64,000 nt of DNA, taken from the NCBI RefSeq assembly GCF_002236105.1, contig NZ_NIWU01000001.1:1798001-1862000 (forward strand). Direction: 5' to 3'. Made by a program: the position numbers and the translations under genes. Each line of letters opens with the position of its first letter. Within the stretch, counting starts at the first letter, position 1. Source of the DNA: Pseudomonas umsongensis (GTDB taxonomy: Bacteria; Pseudomonadota; Gammaproteobacteria; Pseudomonadales; Pseudomonadaceae). Under the pieces are notes generated by a model. It did not search any database. It saw nothing but the letters and a program-made list of their open reading frames with translations, and was not told the origin of the DNA. This document shows, one piece after another, positions 34,475 to 42,980 of this stretch.

Positions 34475-34749
34475 GCAGCTTGTTGTCCAACGCCATCCTG
34501 CTAAGCCTGTTCCTGTTTTGCGTGGCGATGATCCTGACCCTGATCCGCCTGTTCAAGGGCCCATCGGCCCAGGACCGGGTCCTGGCCCTGGATTACCTGT
34601 ACATCGTGGCGATGCTGATGATGCTGACGCTGGGCATTCGCTATGCCAGTGACACTTACTTCGAGGCGGCGTTGCTGATCGCGCTGTTTGGCTTCGTCGG
34701 TTCGTTCGCCCTGGCGAAATTCCTCCTGCGCGGCGAGGTGATCGAATGA
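34471..34749 (+). CDS. mrpF: Mrp antiporter subunit F
   Basis: A 92-residue membrane subunit with three helices. RLFKGPSAQDRVLALDYLYI is the family signature. It overlaps mrpE and mrpG by 4 bases each (ATGA). Confidence 0.92.
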   Translation: MSSLLSNAILLSLFLFCVAMILTLIRLFKGPSAQDRVLALDYLYIVAMLMMLTLGIRYASDTYFEAALLIALFGFVGSFALAKFLLRGEVIE

Positions 34750-35108
34750 GTGCGCCATTATCCTTGTGGGTGGAAATACCCGTGGCCATCCTGCTGGTGC
34801 TCGGCAGCCTGTTTGCCCTCATTGGCGCCACTGGCCTGTTGCGGATGAAGGATTACTTCCAGCGCATGCACCCACCGGCCCTGGCCTCGACCCTGGGAGC
34901 ATGGTGCGTGGCCCTGGCCTCGATCATCTTCTTTTCGGCGCTCAAGTCCGGGCCGGTTTTGCATGCGTGGCTGATACCGATACTGCTGGCGATCACTGTG
35001 CCGGTGACCACGTTGTTGCTGGCCCGGGCGGCATTGTTTCGCAAGCGCATGGCGGGGGATGATGTGCCGGCGGAGGTTTCTAGTCGGCGTACGGAGAGTG
35101 GGGGGTGA
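34746..35108 (+). CDS. mrpG: Mrp antiporter subunit G
   Basis: Last subunit of the antiporter, 120 residues, with three helices and the GATGLLRMKDYFQRMHPPAL segment typical of MrpG. The operon ends here, followed after 25 bases by a 235-base palindrome that may act as its 3' border. Confidence 0.92.
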   Translation: MSAPLSLWVEIPVAILLVLGSLFALIGATGLLRMKDYFQRMHPPALASTLGAWCVALASIIFFSALKSGPVLHAWLIPILLAITVPVTTLLLARAALFRKRMAGDDVPAEVSSRRTESGG

Positions 35109-35133
35109 TTGAAAGATCGCAGTCTGCGTTGAT

Positions 35134-35368
35134 GGAGTACATTCCATTCCTGCGGTAACGGCCACTTATGGTTTCGCCCTTACGGCGAGTCACTTGGAAA
35201 AGCCCCAAGTAACCAAGGGCTCTTGCCCCTGACGTTCGGTGCCTCGCTAATGCTCGGCACCGAGTGGTGGGGCAAAGCCTTTTGGTTCCTTTTTGGCGTT
35301 TGAAAAAGGGACTCGCCGTAAGGGCGAAACCATAGGTGGCCGTTACCGCAGGAATGGATATGTACTCC
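35134..35368. repeat. 235-base palindrome made of the outer arms of the long intergenic repeat
   Basis: Two arms of about 59 bases (left from GGAGTACATTCCATTCCTGC, right its near-exact complement) flank a middle part with further hairpins. The arms match the outer ends of the long repeats at 4486, 4947-5700 and 14060-14122, but the central segments with CCGGCGTCCTGCCGG and the REP pair are missing. A cruciform or strong hairpin is likely. Confidence 0.8.
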
Positions 35369-35388
35369 GTCGGCTGCGATTTTTCATC

Positions 35389-35826
35389 TTAGACCCAGGC
35401 CACCGCCAACAACCCAGCCCCCAGCACCACACACAACGGCGAGTAGACCCAGGTGTCCAGCCGGGCAAACCGCGACCCCTTGACCTCCTTGAAAAACCCC
35501 ACCAGTTCCGAATCACCAATCGCCCGGGCGAACAGCAATAACGCAATGGCGCTGATCACCCATTGCAACCCTCGATGATCCACCTGCGGCAGCCACCAAC
35601 CAACTCGCAAGCACACCAACAGGGCAATGGTCAGCAACGCCGCCGCCACCAGCATCGTCATCCAGCCACGGGGCTTGAAGGCCGGCTGCAATCGCGCTCC
35701 GCCCTCCACCGGCACCTGCGGCACCACCGCCACGACGGCCCATTTACCACCCAACGCCCAATACACGTGTGCCAGGGCGATTGCCGCAATTACCGTCGCC
35801 AGCCATTGAGCCAACACGAAGGTCAT
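35389..35826 (-). CDS. DUF3995 family membrane protein
   Basis: A 145-residue inner-membrane protein with four hydrophobic helices (about 5-25, 55-75, 88-104 and 127-144). The HVYWALGGKW segment after the first helix is typical of DUF3995. Function is unknown. It lies between the palindrome and the betaine-type binding protein gene, both on the minus strand. Confidence 0.78.
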   Translation of the reverse strand: MTFVLAQWLATVIAAIALAHVYWALGGKWAVVAVVPQVPVEGGARLQPAFKPRGWMTMLVAAALLTIALLVCLRVGWWLPQVDHRGLQWVISAIALLLFARAIGDSELVGFFKEVKGSRFARLDTWVYSPLCVVLGAGLLAVAWV

Positions 35827-35932
35827 GGTCTGAAATCCTTGAAAGGGATTTGAACAGACTCATCCTAGTCGGCTTTTTTCGCCGTGCACGCGCTCATGCC
35901 AACGACCCGACCAACGCGTTTGCGGCCGCCTC

Positions 35933-36946
35933 CTACAAGGCGGCTGACACCTTGTCCGCGATATCCTTGGGCAACCAGGCCTTCCAGACCTGCGGATGCG
36001 CCTTCATGAACGCTTCGGCGGCCTGACGCGGTGGCGTGTGCTTTTCACTCATCTCGGCCAGCGCCCTGTTCAACGCGTCGATGGGAAAATCGACCTTGGC
36101 AAAGAACGCGGCAATCTGCGGGTACTGCTTCTGGAACGGCGTGGACACGCCGATAGACAGCTTCGAGGGCAGCGATCGGGTCGGTTGCGGGTTGGGGTTG
36201 TCGGCGTCGGTCAGGGTTTTCCAGGCCTGCGCATCGAAGGGCGGCTCTTCCAGCTGGATCAGCTTGAAGCGACCGAGCAGCGGCGTGGGCGACCAGTAAT
36301 AGAACAACACCGGTTTACCCCGGCGAATCGACGAGCTGATCTCCGCATCCAGCGCCGCTCCCGAACCGCTGCGAAAATTCACATAGCTGTCATCGAGCCC
36401 ATAGGCCTTGAGTTTCTGCTTGTTGACCACTTCCGAGGTCCAACCGATAGGGCTGTTGAGGAAGCGCCCCTTGTTCGGCGCTTCAGGGTCCTTGAACACG
36501 TCTTTGTACCTGGGAAGGTCGGTGACACTGCGCAAGTCCGGCGCCAGCGCCTTGATGCCCTTGGCCGGGTCGCCCTTGACCACGTACTCAGGCACCCACC
36601 AGCCTTCCGTGGCGCCCTTGACCGTATCGCCCAGGCTCACGACCTTGCCTTCCGCCTCTGCCTTGACCCAGACCGGGCTGCGCCCCGCCCACTCCTCGCC
36701 AATGACCTGGATGTCATTGTTGGCCAGTGCGGTTTCCAGGGTGATGGTAGTGCCTGGCAAGGTGTCGGTCGGCAGCCCATACCCTTTTTCGACGATGATC
36801 CGCAGGACATCGGTGATCAGGCTGCCGCTTTCCCAATTGAGGTCGGCGAAGTGGATCGGCGCGCTGGCAGCCAGCACCGCAGCGGGTGACGCCAACAATC
36901 CGAACGTGGCCACGACAGCGGCCAGCAACCGGCGAATGCCTTTCAT
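35933..36946 (-). CDS. Glycine betaine/choline-type ABC transporter substrate-binding protein (OpuAC/ProX family)
   Basis: A 337-residue exported binding protein. Signal peptide residues 1-26 end at VLA-AS. The mature part resembles type II OpuAC receptors (FADLNWESGSLITDVLRIIV, VIGEEWAGRSPVWVKA, GATEGWWVPEY, FYYWSPTPLLGRF). The Trp residues that form the quaternary-amine cage in this family are plausible in those motifs. GAGGTG precedes the ATG at 36946. No permease or ATPase gene is adjacent, so it must serve a transporter encoded elsewhere. Confidence 0.88.
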   Translation of the reverse strand: MKGIRRLLAAVVATFGLLASPAAVLAASAPIHFADLNWESGSLITDVLRIIVEKGYGLPTDTLPGTTITLETALANNDIQVIGEEWAGRSPVWVKAEAEGKVVSLGDTVKGATEGWWVPEYVVKGDPAKGIKALAPDLRSVTDLPRYKDVFKDPEAPNKGRFLNSPIGWTSEVVNKQKLKAYGLDDSYVNFRSGSGAALDAEISSSIRRGKPVLFYYWSPTPLLGRFKLIQLEEPPFDAQAWKTLTDADNPNPQPTRSLPSKLSIGVSTPFQKQYPQIAAFFAKVDFPIDALNRALAEMSEKHTPPRQAAEAFMKAHPQVWKAWLPKDIADKVSAAL

Positions 36947-37064
36947 GCTTGTGCACCTCGTGCTGTTCACAGCAATAGCAGGATGGCCTGGCAGAAGACC
37001 GCAAAGCCTCTGAATACTCAGTCAACTGACTGTAGTAGAGGTTCCTGCTTTCGAGGGACGAGGA

Positions 37065-37268
37065 TCACTTTTCACAGGATTGCTGCAGACAGGCCAGCTC
37101 TCTCCTGACCATGCTGGCGTACGCCGCAGGTTGCAACGCGTAGATTTGCGAGGCCACCCAGTTCAGCCAGGCACCCTGCAGGACCGCCTTTTGCTCAAAC
37201 AGACGCTGGGCCTCGGCTTGCGCACGGGCCTGGTGCTGTTGGTGGAAATCGGCACGGGGCAGGACCAC
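37065..37268 (-). CDS. Small hypothetical protein
   Basis: A 67-residue Gln- and Ala-rich protein (ADFHQQHQARAQAEAQRLFE near the start) likely to be helical, with two Cys near the C-terminus. Its GTG start overlaps the stop of the upstream gene by one base (TAGTG), which is good evidence for coupled translation. There is no signal peptide and no family I recognise. Confidence 0.5.
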   Translation of the reverse strand: MVLPRADFHQQHQARAQAEAQRLFEQKAVLQGAWLNWVASQIYALQPAAYASMVRRELACLQQSCEK

Positions 37269-37717
37269 TATTCACTGGCCTTGAACGTCACCAGTTCGCC
37301 CTTGCGCCACTTGGCGGCCTTGCCGGTCACGGCCTTGAGGGTCTTGGTCAGGCCTTCCTGCAGCTGCTGGTGGGCGGCGAATACCGTCACCACGTTGTGC
37401 CCTTCCTTGAACAGGATGGCTTGGCCGTCGGCCGTGGTCACGAAGGCGTAATCGCCCAGGCCATAGACTGTCAGTTTGATGTCGCGGAACTTGATTTCCA
37501 GTTTGCCGCCTTCGCGGCTGGGCAACACCGACGCGCTGAAATGATCGCCGACCTTAAGTTTGAGCCCCGGTTTATCGTCCACCACGAGCGCTGTCTCGGT
37601 GTCGATCTCGGCAATGTAAATGCCTTCGGCGCTCTGTTCGGTAATGTAAACAAAACGTGACTGAAACTGTTTAACCAGCTTTGCGCGCAAATCGCCCAGC
37701 ACGAACAAAGCATGCAT
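37268..37717 (-). CDS. Hypothetical protein
   Basis: A protein of about 149 residues with a beta-rich pattern (RFVYITEQSAEGIYIAEIDT and KLEIKFRDIKLTVYGLGDYA) and a basic C-terminus (VTGKAAKWRKGELVTF). I see no signal peptide with the start at 37717. A longer reading to 37804 adds a Cys- and Phe-rich leader without a clear ribosome site, so the start is uncertain. It precedes and is coupled to the 67-residue gene. Function is unknown. Confidence 0.6.
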   Translation of the reverse strand: MHALFVLGDLRAKLVKQFQSRFVYITEQSAEGIYIAEIDTETALVVDDKPGLKLKVGDHFSASVLPSREGGKLEIKFRDIKLTVYGLGDYAFVTTADGQAILFKEGHNVVTVFAAHQQLQEGLTKTLKAVTGKAAKWRKGELVTFKASE

Positions 37718-38147
37718 ATCGAGATTACTTACTGCCAAGGAAACATCCCCACATCTGAAAATGACGCCGCACGCGAAAAAAGCGCACGGCCAAAAAAGCG
37801 GCAATGCCGAGGTGAAGCCAGATAACCCGGGTTGAGATCCTGGATGCGCAGAGCGCTCATCCCTCTCGAAGCTTGAGCAGATTACTGGATGCTGCTCACG
37901 TCGTCTCGCCCGGCGTTCGACAAAGGCTGAAGGAAAACGCCCTTGGAACCGCCAGAGAAATACGGACTATCAACTTTAGGGAAAAAACTCTTATAAAAAA
38001 GCACTTTTCTTACATATCGCCAGCCAGAAATTGCTTTAGATAAGCCTTGTCCACCCACCAGTGACGCTGATTCTAGAGCAGCGATGCTCACCGAGACTAC
38101 CCATAACGACGTACATTACGTCGGCAAACCCAAGAAAAGGACTTCAC
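37718..38147. other. Intergenic region of about 430 bases with a 17-base dyad
   Basis: I see no gene here. The stretch is AT-richer than its surroundings in its right half (poly-A/T tracts around 37975-38010). CGACGTA-CAT-TACGTCG at 38107-38123 is a perfect 7-bp dyad, 25 bases before the next start codon, and could be an operator or a 5'-UTR hairpin. Confidence 0.45.
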
Positions 38148-38396
38148 ATGTGCACACTGACACACTTTGCCCATCCCCAGGCATCTTACTCCAACACCCC
38201 ACCTTCCCTGCACCCCGCCTTGTTCCTTGCGACCGAAGCCGCTCCTCACTGCCCCTCGCCACCACGATTTCACGTGGTTCTGGCGGGTATCGCCTTCTTT
38301 CATATCAAAGAAACTTCCACGGGGCACGTAAGAGGTTTCCGCGGCGATCATAACCAGGCCTGCGCCCTCGCGCGCGCGCTCGAGTCACATAGGTGA
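38148..38396 (+). CDS. Small hypothetical protein
   Basis: An 82-residue protein, His- and Pro-rich at the N-terminus (MCTLTHFAHPQASYSNTPPS) and ending RGDHNQACALARALESHR. AAGGA lies 7 nt before the ATG, and a perfect dyad lies just upstream. I do not recognise a family. Codon use is unremarkable. Competing frames overlap this interval, so it is supported mainly by its ribosome site. Confidence 0.5.
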   Translation: MCTLTHFAHPQASYSNTPPSLHPALFLATEAAPHCPSPPRFHVVLAGIAFFHIKETSTGHVRGFRGDHNQACALARALESHR

Positions 38397-38489
38397 CACT
38401 TTCATCCCGTTTTCCCGGAAGGTTTTGTCAAGCCGGCGACTTTACTCAGCCGCCGGCCTCCAACTACTGCCATACTCCCCGACCAATCA

Positions 38490-38516
38490 AACGCGCCTTC
38501 CCGTGGCGGGCGCGTT
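38490..38516. terminator. Hairpin between two small genes
   Basis: AACGCGCC and GGCGCGTT form an 8-bp stem with an 11-base loop, followed by AAAC. A second GC-rich hairpin (GCCGGCG/CGCCGGC) lies at 38432-38457. Neither has a T run on the plus strand, so a terminator role is uncertain. Confidence 0.4.
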
Positions 38517-38545
38517 AAACAACAATTTCATGGGAAGGCTGTAAC

Positions 38546-38776
38546 GTGACGGAATTTGATATCGGCGAGTTTTTCATCAGGGGCGAAGCCAGAGAGATCG
38601 ACGGCGAGTTCCAGGCCGTGATCGTGATGCGCGCCAAGCCACCGCTGAAAACCGTGACCTATCATCAAGTTGAGAAAGATCGCTGGTTCAAGTCCTCCGA
38701 CATCGCCGCCCTCGCCGCGCAGGAGTCGGCCAAGGAACTGAAGGCGGCCGTCGATGCAGGCGCCTTGAAAACCTGA
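38546..38776 (+). CDS. Conserved hypothetical protein
   Basis: A 76-residue cytosolic protein beginning with GTG and preceded by GGAAGG. It reads like a small alpha/beta domain (FDIGEFFIRGEAREIDGEFQ, then KTVTYHQVEKDRWFKSSDIA). I cannot assign a function. It is preceded by a hairpin and followed by the DUF2789 gene after 140 bases. Confidence 0.62.
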   Translation: MTEFDIGEFFIRGEAREIDGEFQAVIVMRAKPPLKTVTYHQVEKDRWFKSSDIAALAAQESAKELKAAVDAGALKT

Positions 38777-38916
38777 CACGCGCCATTGCGGTCTATGCTC
38801 ACTGCTGCGTTGGAACATCGTTTGCGAACTTAATGAAGCACGGCTCCCTCAGATGCAGCAGAGACGTTCTTCATCTCTATCACTCGACACGACCGATGAC
38901 CTGCAAGGAGATCAAG

Positions 38917-39156
38917 ATGGAATCACCGACCCACGACCTGAAAGGCTTGTTCGACCAGCTCGGGCTGGATTCCAGCCCAAAAGCCATTGACGATTTCATT
39001 GCCAGCCACTCCCCCCTGCCCCAAGACAAAAAGCTCATTGATGCCGAGTTCTGGACCTCCCAACAGGCAGGCTTCCTCAAAGAACAACTGCGTGAAGACG
39101 CCGACTGGGCGCGAGTGGTCGACGACCTGAACCTGCGCATGCATCAGGTTCACTAA
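38917..39156 (+). CDS. DUF2789 family protein
   Basis: A 79-residue cytosolic protein of the DUF2789 family, function unknown. Characteristic parts are LKGLFDQLGLDSSPKAIDDF and FWTSQQAGFLKEQLREDADW. AAGGAG lies 7 nt before the ATG at 38917. A frame reaching back to 38833 adds an unlikely leader. Confidence 0.8.
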   Translation: MESPTHDLKGLFDQLGLDSSPKAIDDFIASHSPLPQDKKLIDAEFWTSQQAGFLKEQLREDADWARVVDDLNLRMHQVH

Positions 39157-39158
39157 GA

Positions 39159-39368
39159 TCAGGCACAGTGCAGGTTGCCTGGCGCTTCGGCGCGCAATTG
39201 CGCCAACCAGGCAGCCTTGCACTCTTCAGCCTCATTGCGACTGGAATAGGCTGTGCCACGGCGTTCGCCATTGAGCAGCACCACCCAGCAGATGCTTTGC
39301 CCCATCGCCCGCAAACTGGCGGGTACTCCGCTACCGATCATGACCGCGACATCAACTTTACCGTGCAT
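39159..39368 (-). CDS. Small hypothetical protein
   Basis: A 69-residue protein convergent with and only 2 bases from the DUF2789 gene. GGAGG lies 7 nt before its ATG. It contains QSICWVVLLNGERRGTAYSS and a helical C-terminus with three Cys overall, suggesting a small single-domain fold. Function is unknown. Confidence 0.65.
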   Translation of the reverse strand: MHGKVDVAVMIGSGVPASLRAMGQSICWVVLLNGERRGTAYSSRNEAEECKAAWLAQLRAEAPGNLHCA

Positions 39369-39541
39369 GCTGCGCCTCCAATTCCGTTAGCAACCTAACT
39401 AATACAGTTATGGTAACGACAGCGCAGGCGCGAAAACAATATCGACTTTGTACAGCTTAGTTACCAAAATTGTAACAATCGCCCGCCATCATCGGGCCCC
39501 CTCTCCACAGGTTTGTTTCTTGCCTGAAGATTGCTTGAACA

Positions 39542-41146
39542 TTATCGAGGGTTTTCCGGCTTGTAGCCCAAGCGCAAACCACCCCAATGACGGCCCTTGA
39601 GCATGATCGGCACTGACAGGTCGTGCATGAGCTCTCCGGTATCGCGGGTGTAGGTTTGCAACAGCACGGCCTGCTGATGACTGCCACAGCGGATCCCCGT
39701 CCGGTCGGCGAACTTGCGTTTGCTGCGGTTATGCAGGGTATCGTGCTGTATATCGCCGGTCAGTGGCTGGCTGAACGCCTGGTTATGCGTCGGCACGTAG
39801 CCCTGCTGGGTGCAGGCAATGGCGAATACCAGGCCTTCGTGGCGTGGCAGCAGTGGCTCCTGGATAGCCGGCAGGACCTGATCGGTGTAACGATCAAAGC
39901 GCGTTCGGTATTTGGCCGGGTGGGTATCGGGAATCGCCTGGTAATGGCGGTCGAACAGGTCTTCGAGGCTGATGTGCCCCGCATCGATATCTGCCTCGAA
40001 GCGCGCGGCAATCTGGCTCGCGCCTTCCCGGGCGAGGTCATAGATACGCTGGTGATAGTCATCCAGGCCGACTTCGGCGAGGCGCTCGCTGATGGTCTCG
40101 GCCTGGCCTTCCATCTGCACCGCTGCCAAGGCCAGGCGCTGGGTCTGCTGGTCACTGATCGCAAGGTCGCTGCGCATCTGCTCGATGGCGTGAAACAGGC
40201 TATCGAGTTGTTCGCGGTTGGTTTCGGCACCGCGAGCGATTGCCCCGACCTGGCTTTCGACACCGGCAGCCAGGCGAGCAATGTTGTCCAGGTGCTGTCC
40301 CGTCTGTTCGACCTGGCCTACGCCGGTGTCGAGGTCGCTGGACAATTGGCGGATCTGCTCGACCACTTGTGCAGTGCGCTGCTGGATATCGGCCACCATG
40401 TCGCCGACCTCTCCGGTGGCCGTGGCCGTGCGCGCGGCAAGCCCTCGCACCTCATCGGCCACCACCGCAAAGCCACGACCGTGCTCTCCGGCCCGCGCCG
40501 CTTCGATGGCCGCGTTCAGGGCCAGCAAGTTTGTCTGGCTGGCAATGGACTGGATCACCAATGTGACCCGCTGAATGTCATCGCTGCGCAGGCTCAGGGC
40601 TTCGATCAGCTCGCGGCTGTTATTGGCCCGCTGGCTGAGTTGGTGCATGCGGGCAATGGACTCGATCAATTCGGTACGCCCTGCCACGCCGCTTTGATGC
40701 GCTTCACTCGCGGCACTGAGGGCCTGGTGACTGAGGGCCGAGGTGGCCTGCTCGGTAGCGATCATGACTTCGGCATTGCCAACGATTTGTGCTGCCGCCC
40801 CCAGTTGCGACTGCAACTTGTCGGCCAGTTGCTTGACCGAGAAGGCCACGCCGGCGGCTGACAAAGCGTTATGACTGGTGGTGTAGGACAGTTCGCGGGT
40901 TAACGCCGAGAGTGTGCCGGACGTATCGACAGGCGCGGCTTCAGGCATTGCGCGTGAGCGCAGGCGCGGCAGCCAGATGATCAACACGGCCAGAGGCAGG
41001 CCAAGGTAGAGCGGCCAGCCGCCAAGGGTCATGCCACACAACAGCAGCATCAGGGCGATGCTTTGCAGTGTCGGCGTCAACCAGCGGTTGTTCGGCAAAA
41101 GCGTGGGTGCAGGCACGGCCGCCACCCGAGATCCGTCTCTCGTCAT
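39542..41146 (-). CDS. Methyl-accepting chemotaxis protein with C-terminal cytosolic sensor region
   Basis: A 534-residue receptor. Two closely spaced hydrophobic helices near residues 25-60 leave almost no periplasmic loop. The signalling hairpin is clear ([20 protein letters not shown] and [20 protein letters not shown]). After the coiled coil comes a roughly 170-residue C-terminal domain with [27 protein letters not shown] and [14 protein letters not shown], resembling Cache/PAS-like sensors placed after the methyl-accepting region. It probably senses a cytosolic signal. GGGGTGA precedes the ATG, and no che genes are nearby. Confidence 0.9.
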   Translation of the reverse strand: MTRDGSRVAAVPAPTLLPNNRWLTPTLQSIALMLLLCGMTLGGWPLYLGLPLAVLIIWLPRLRSRAMPEAAPVDTSGTLSALTRELSYTTSHNALSAAGVAFSVKQLADKLQSQLGAAAQIVGNAEVMIATEQATSALSHQALSAASEAHQSGVAGRTELIESIARMHQLSQRANNSRELIEALSLRSDDIQRVTLVIQSIASQTNLLALNAAIEAARAGEHGRGFAVVADEVRGLAARTATATGEVGDMVADIQQRTAQVVEQIRQLSSDLDTGVGQVEQTGQHLDNIARLAAGVESQVGAIARGAETNREQLDSLFHAIEQMRSDLAISDQQTQRLALAAVQMEGQAETISERLAEVGLDDYHQRIYDLAREGASQIAARFEADIDAGHISLEDLFDRHYQAIPDTHPAKYRTRFDRYTDQVLPAIQEPLLPRHEGLVFAIACTQQGYVPTHNQAFSQPLTGDIQHDTLHNRSKRKFADRTGIRCGSHQQAVLLQTYTRDTGELMHDLSVPIMLKGRHWGGLRLGYKPENPR

Positions 41147-41283
41147 CTTTTTCACCCCGCCAATTTCTAGTTGTTGTCTTCGCATTAAACGCCAGCACAA
41201 GGCCATTATCCATGAGCCTTTAGTCGGGGACGTTGCAGCAGATCAATAGAAGTTCGGGGGGAATTTTGCAGGCGTCGAAAAGC

Positions 41284-41339
41284 AAAGATCGCAGCCTGCG
41301 ACAGCGCCTACAGGGGGCTGCCGACGGCTGCGATCTTTT
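41284..41339. repeat. REP hairpin (CAGGCTGCGATC type)
   Basis: AAAGATCGCAGCC and GGCTGCGATCTTT form a 13-bp stem around CTGCGACAGCGCCTAC, a variant of the REP at 1768-1850. It lies between the chemoreceptor promoter side and the DksA-like gene end. Confidence 0.75.
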
Positions 41340-41375
41340 CCAGGCAGCCCAGGTTAAATGGGCTACCCGACAGAA

Positions 41376-41780
41376 TCAGGCCTGACGCTGGTGCTTGTCG
41401 ATCTGCTCGTGACGTTCTTGAGCTTCGATGCAGTACTTGGTGGTCGGGCTGATCAGCAGGCGCTTGAGGCCAATTGGCTCGCCGCTGTCATCGCACCAGC
41501 CGAAACTGTCTTCCTTGATGCGTTCCAGGGCTTGTTCCAACTGAGGCAGCATGCGCTGATCACGATCGATCGCGTTCACCAGCCAAGTGCGCTCTTCTTC
41601 AACGGAAGCGGCGTCCGCCGGGTCGGCTGGGGTGTCCAGGCTTTCGATGGCGATGCGGTTCTGTTCGATGCGCTCATGGGTTTCGACTTTCATGTTTTGC
41701 AACAGCTCAGAGAAAAAAGCATGTTGCTCGGCATTCATGTAGTCATCCGCCGGCATGGCCAGCAACTTGTCCTTTGTCAT
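41376..41780 (-). CDS. DksA/TraR family protein lacking a full zinc site
   Basis: RNA-polymerase secondary-channel regulator family, which works with ppGpp. The 134-residue protein has the coiled-coil arms (about 20-90) with the tip DxxDxA-like DPADAASVEEE and a zinc-finger region in which only two cysteines remain: Cys96 (then Ser99) and Cys117 (then Ala120). That resembles the zinc-independent DksA2 type. It is smaller than canonical DksA. I chose the ATG at 41780. Longer in-frame readings lack a ribosome site. Confidence 0.85.
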   Translation of the reverse strand: MTKDKLLAMPADDYMNAEQHAFFSELLQNMKVETHERIEQNRIAIESLDTPADPADAASVEEERTWLVNAIDRDQRMLPQLEQALERIKEDSFGWCDDSGEPIGLKRLLISPTTKYCIEAQERHEQIDKHQRQA

Positions 41781-42144
41781 TGATATCTCTATAAAAAAAC
41801 GTGCATTAAGGCGAATTAGGGAGCGTTGCGGCGGACCATCGAAGGTCATCGCAAAGGCGCCGTTTATACCAAGCGCCACCCGGCACTCAATTTACGAGGG
41901 GCGGCAGTCTAAGGCCGACTTGAGGCCTCAGCAACTGAAAAGACAGCGAATTTGTCCGACAAAGCCTCGAAAATGCTCTAAGACAGGCATCCAGGCGGAT
42001 ATCGGAGTGCGTTTATAGCAAGAAATTCAATCCTGCGAAGCTTATATAAAAGACAAACCGCTGAGCTGCATGCCCCGGTTTGCAGGTCGACCGGGCTCAG
42101 CTAAGGTTGTCGCTCGCGTAATGGCTATCTCAAGGAGCGGTTAA
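41781..42144. other. Intergenic region with a two-part hairpin before the GST gene
   Basis: No gene is seen in this 364-base stretch. At 42060-42101 GCTGAG/CTCAGC and CCCGGT/ACCGGG form a stacked hairpin with an 8-base bulge on the 5' side. It could be a terminator-like or leader structure ahead of the GST gene. Confidence 0.4.
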
Positions 42145-42756
42145 ATGAAGCTGATCGGCATGCTGGATTCACCTTACGTGCGACGCGTCGCCATTTCTGC
42201 CAAGCGCCTGGGCATCGCCCTGGAGCACGAATCGGTGTCGGTGTTCAGGACCTTCGAGCAATTTAGGCAAATCAACCCGGTGCTCAAGGCGCCGACCCTG
42301 ATACTGGATGACGGTGAAGTGTTGATGGATTCGACGCTGATCATCGATTACCTGGAGGCATTGGCCGGCCCGGATCGCAGCTTGATGCCTGCGGGTATCG
42401 AACATCGCCTGCGGTCACTGCGCCTGATTGGCCTGGCATTGGCTGCCAGCGAAAAGTCGGTGCAGCTTTATTATGAACGCAACCTACGCCCGGCAGAGAT
42501 TCAATACGAGCCTTGGGTTGAACGGGTCGAGGGGCAATTGGCAGCCGCCTATTCGGCGCTGGAACGAGAGCTGGAAAAGCAGCCGCTGAAAAATGACGGC
42601 TCGATTGACCAGGCTGGTATTACCCTCGCTGTTGCGTGGAGCTTTACCCAGTATGTGGTGCCGGATCAGGTTCCGGTTGAGCGGTTCCCAAAAATCGCTG
42701 CGTTCACCCGCTATGCCGAGGGGCTTGAGGTGTTTATCGACACGCCGATTGACTGA
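42145..42756 (+). CDS. Glutathione S-transferase family protein
   Basis: A 203-residue GST with a thioredoxin-like N-terminal domain (MKLIGMLDSPYVRRVAISAK, the Ser/Tyr before the first helix being the likely glutathione-activating position) and KAPTLILDDGEVLMDSTLII, the cis-Pro and Asp-Ser glutathione-binding motif. The C-terminal helical domain is from about 85. AAGGAG lies 9 nt before the ATG. It is monocistronic and the substrate is unknown. Confidence 0.9.
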   Translation: MKLIGMLDSPYVRRVAISAKRLGIALEHESVSVFRTFEQFRQINPVLKAPTLILDDGEVLMDSTLIIDYLEALAGPDRSLMPAGIEHRLRSLRLIGLALAASEKSVQLYYERNLRPAEIQYEPWVERVEGQLAAAYSALERELEKQPLKNDGSIDQAGITLAVAWSFTQYVVPDQVPVERFPKIAAFTRYAEGLEVFIDTPID

Positions 42757-42831
42757 CGGCGTTACGGCCACCATCGCATCGCCAGCAAGCCGGCTCCTAC
42801 AGGTGCGTTTCACACCTTTACATCCACCAGC

Positions 42832-42867
42832 AAAAACGCCGCTTCCGCCAAAAAGGCAGAAGCGGCA
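42832..42867 (-). terminator. Rho-independent terminator of the small membrane-peptide operon
   Basis: On the minus strand GCCGCTTC and GAAGCGGC enclose GCC-TTTTT-GGC and are followed by GTTTTTG. This is a strong stem with a T run 27 bases after the 23-residue peptide's stop. Confidence 0.82.
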
Positions 42868-42893
42868 CAGGCACGAGGCCAGGAACTATCAGT

Positions 42894-42965
42894 TCATGTA
42901 AACAACGCGATCAGAATGATGATCGGGATCGGTATGCCGAGAAAGAACAGCAGTAATGAACGCAT
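42894..42965 (-). CDS. 23-residue hydrophobic membrane peptide
   Basis: Reads MRSLLLFFLGIPIPIIILIA followed by LFT and stop: a single membrane helix. GGAG lies 7 nt before the ATG. It begins 15 bases after the upstream membrane-protein gene and is followed by a strong terminator, so it looks like the last gene of a two-gene operon. I recall similar tiny peptides annotated in pseudomonads, without a known role. Confidence 0.65.
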   Translation of the reverse strand: MRSLLLFFLGIPIPIIILIALFT

Positions 42966-42980
42966 GATGATTCTCCTGAG

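Noticed and set aside
38097..38351. An 84-residue minus-strand frame opposite the 82-residue gene
   Set aside because: It has no suitable ribosome site and ends inside the 5' region. The plus-strand frame has AAGGA at the right distance.
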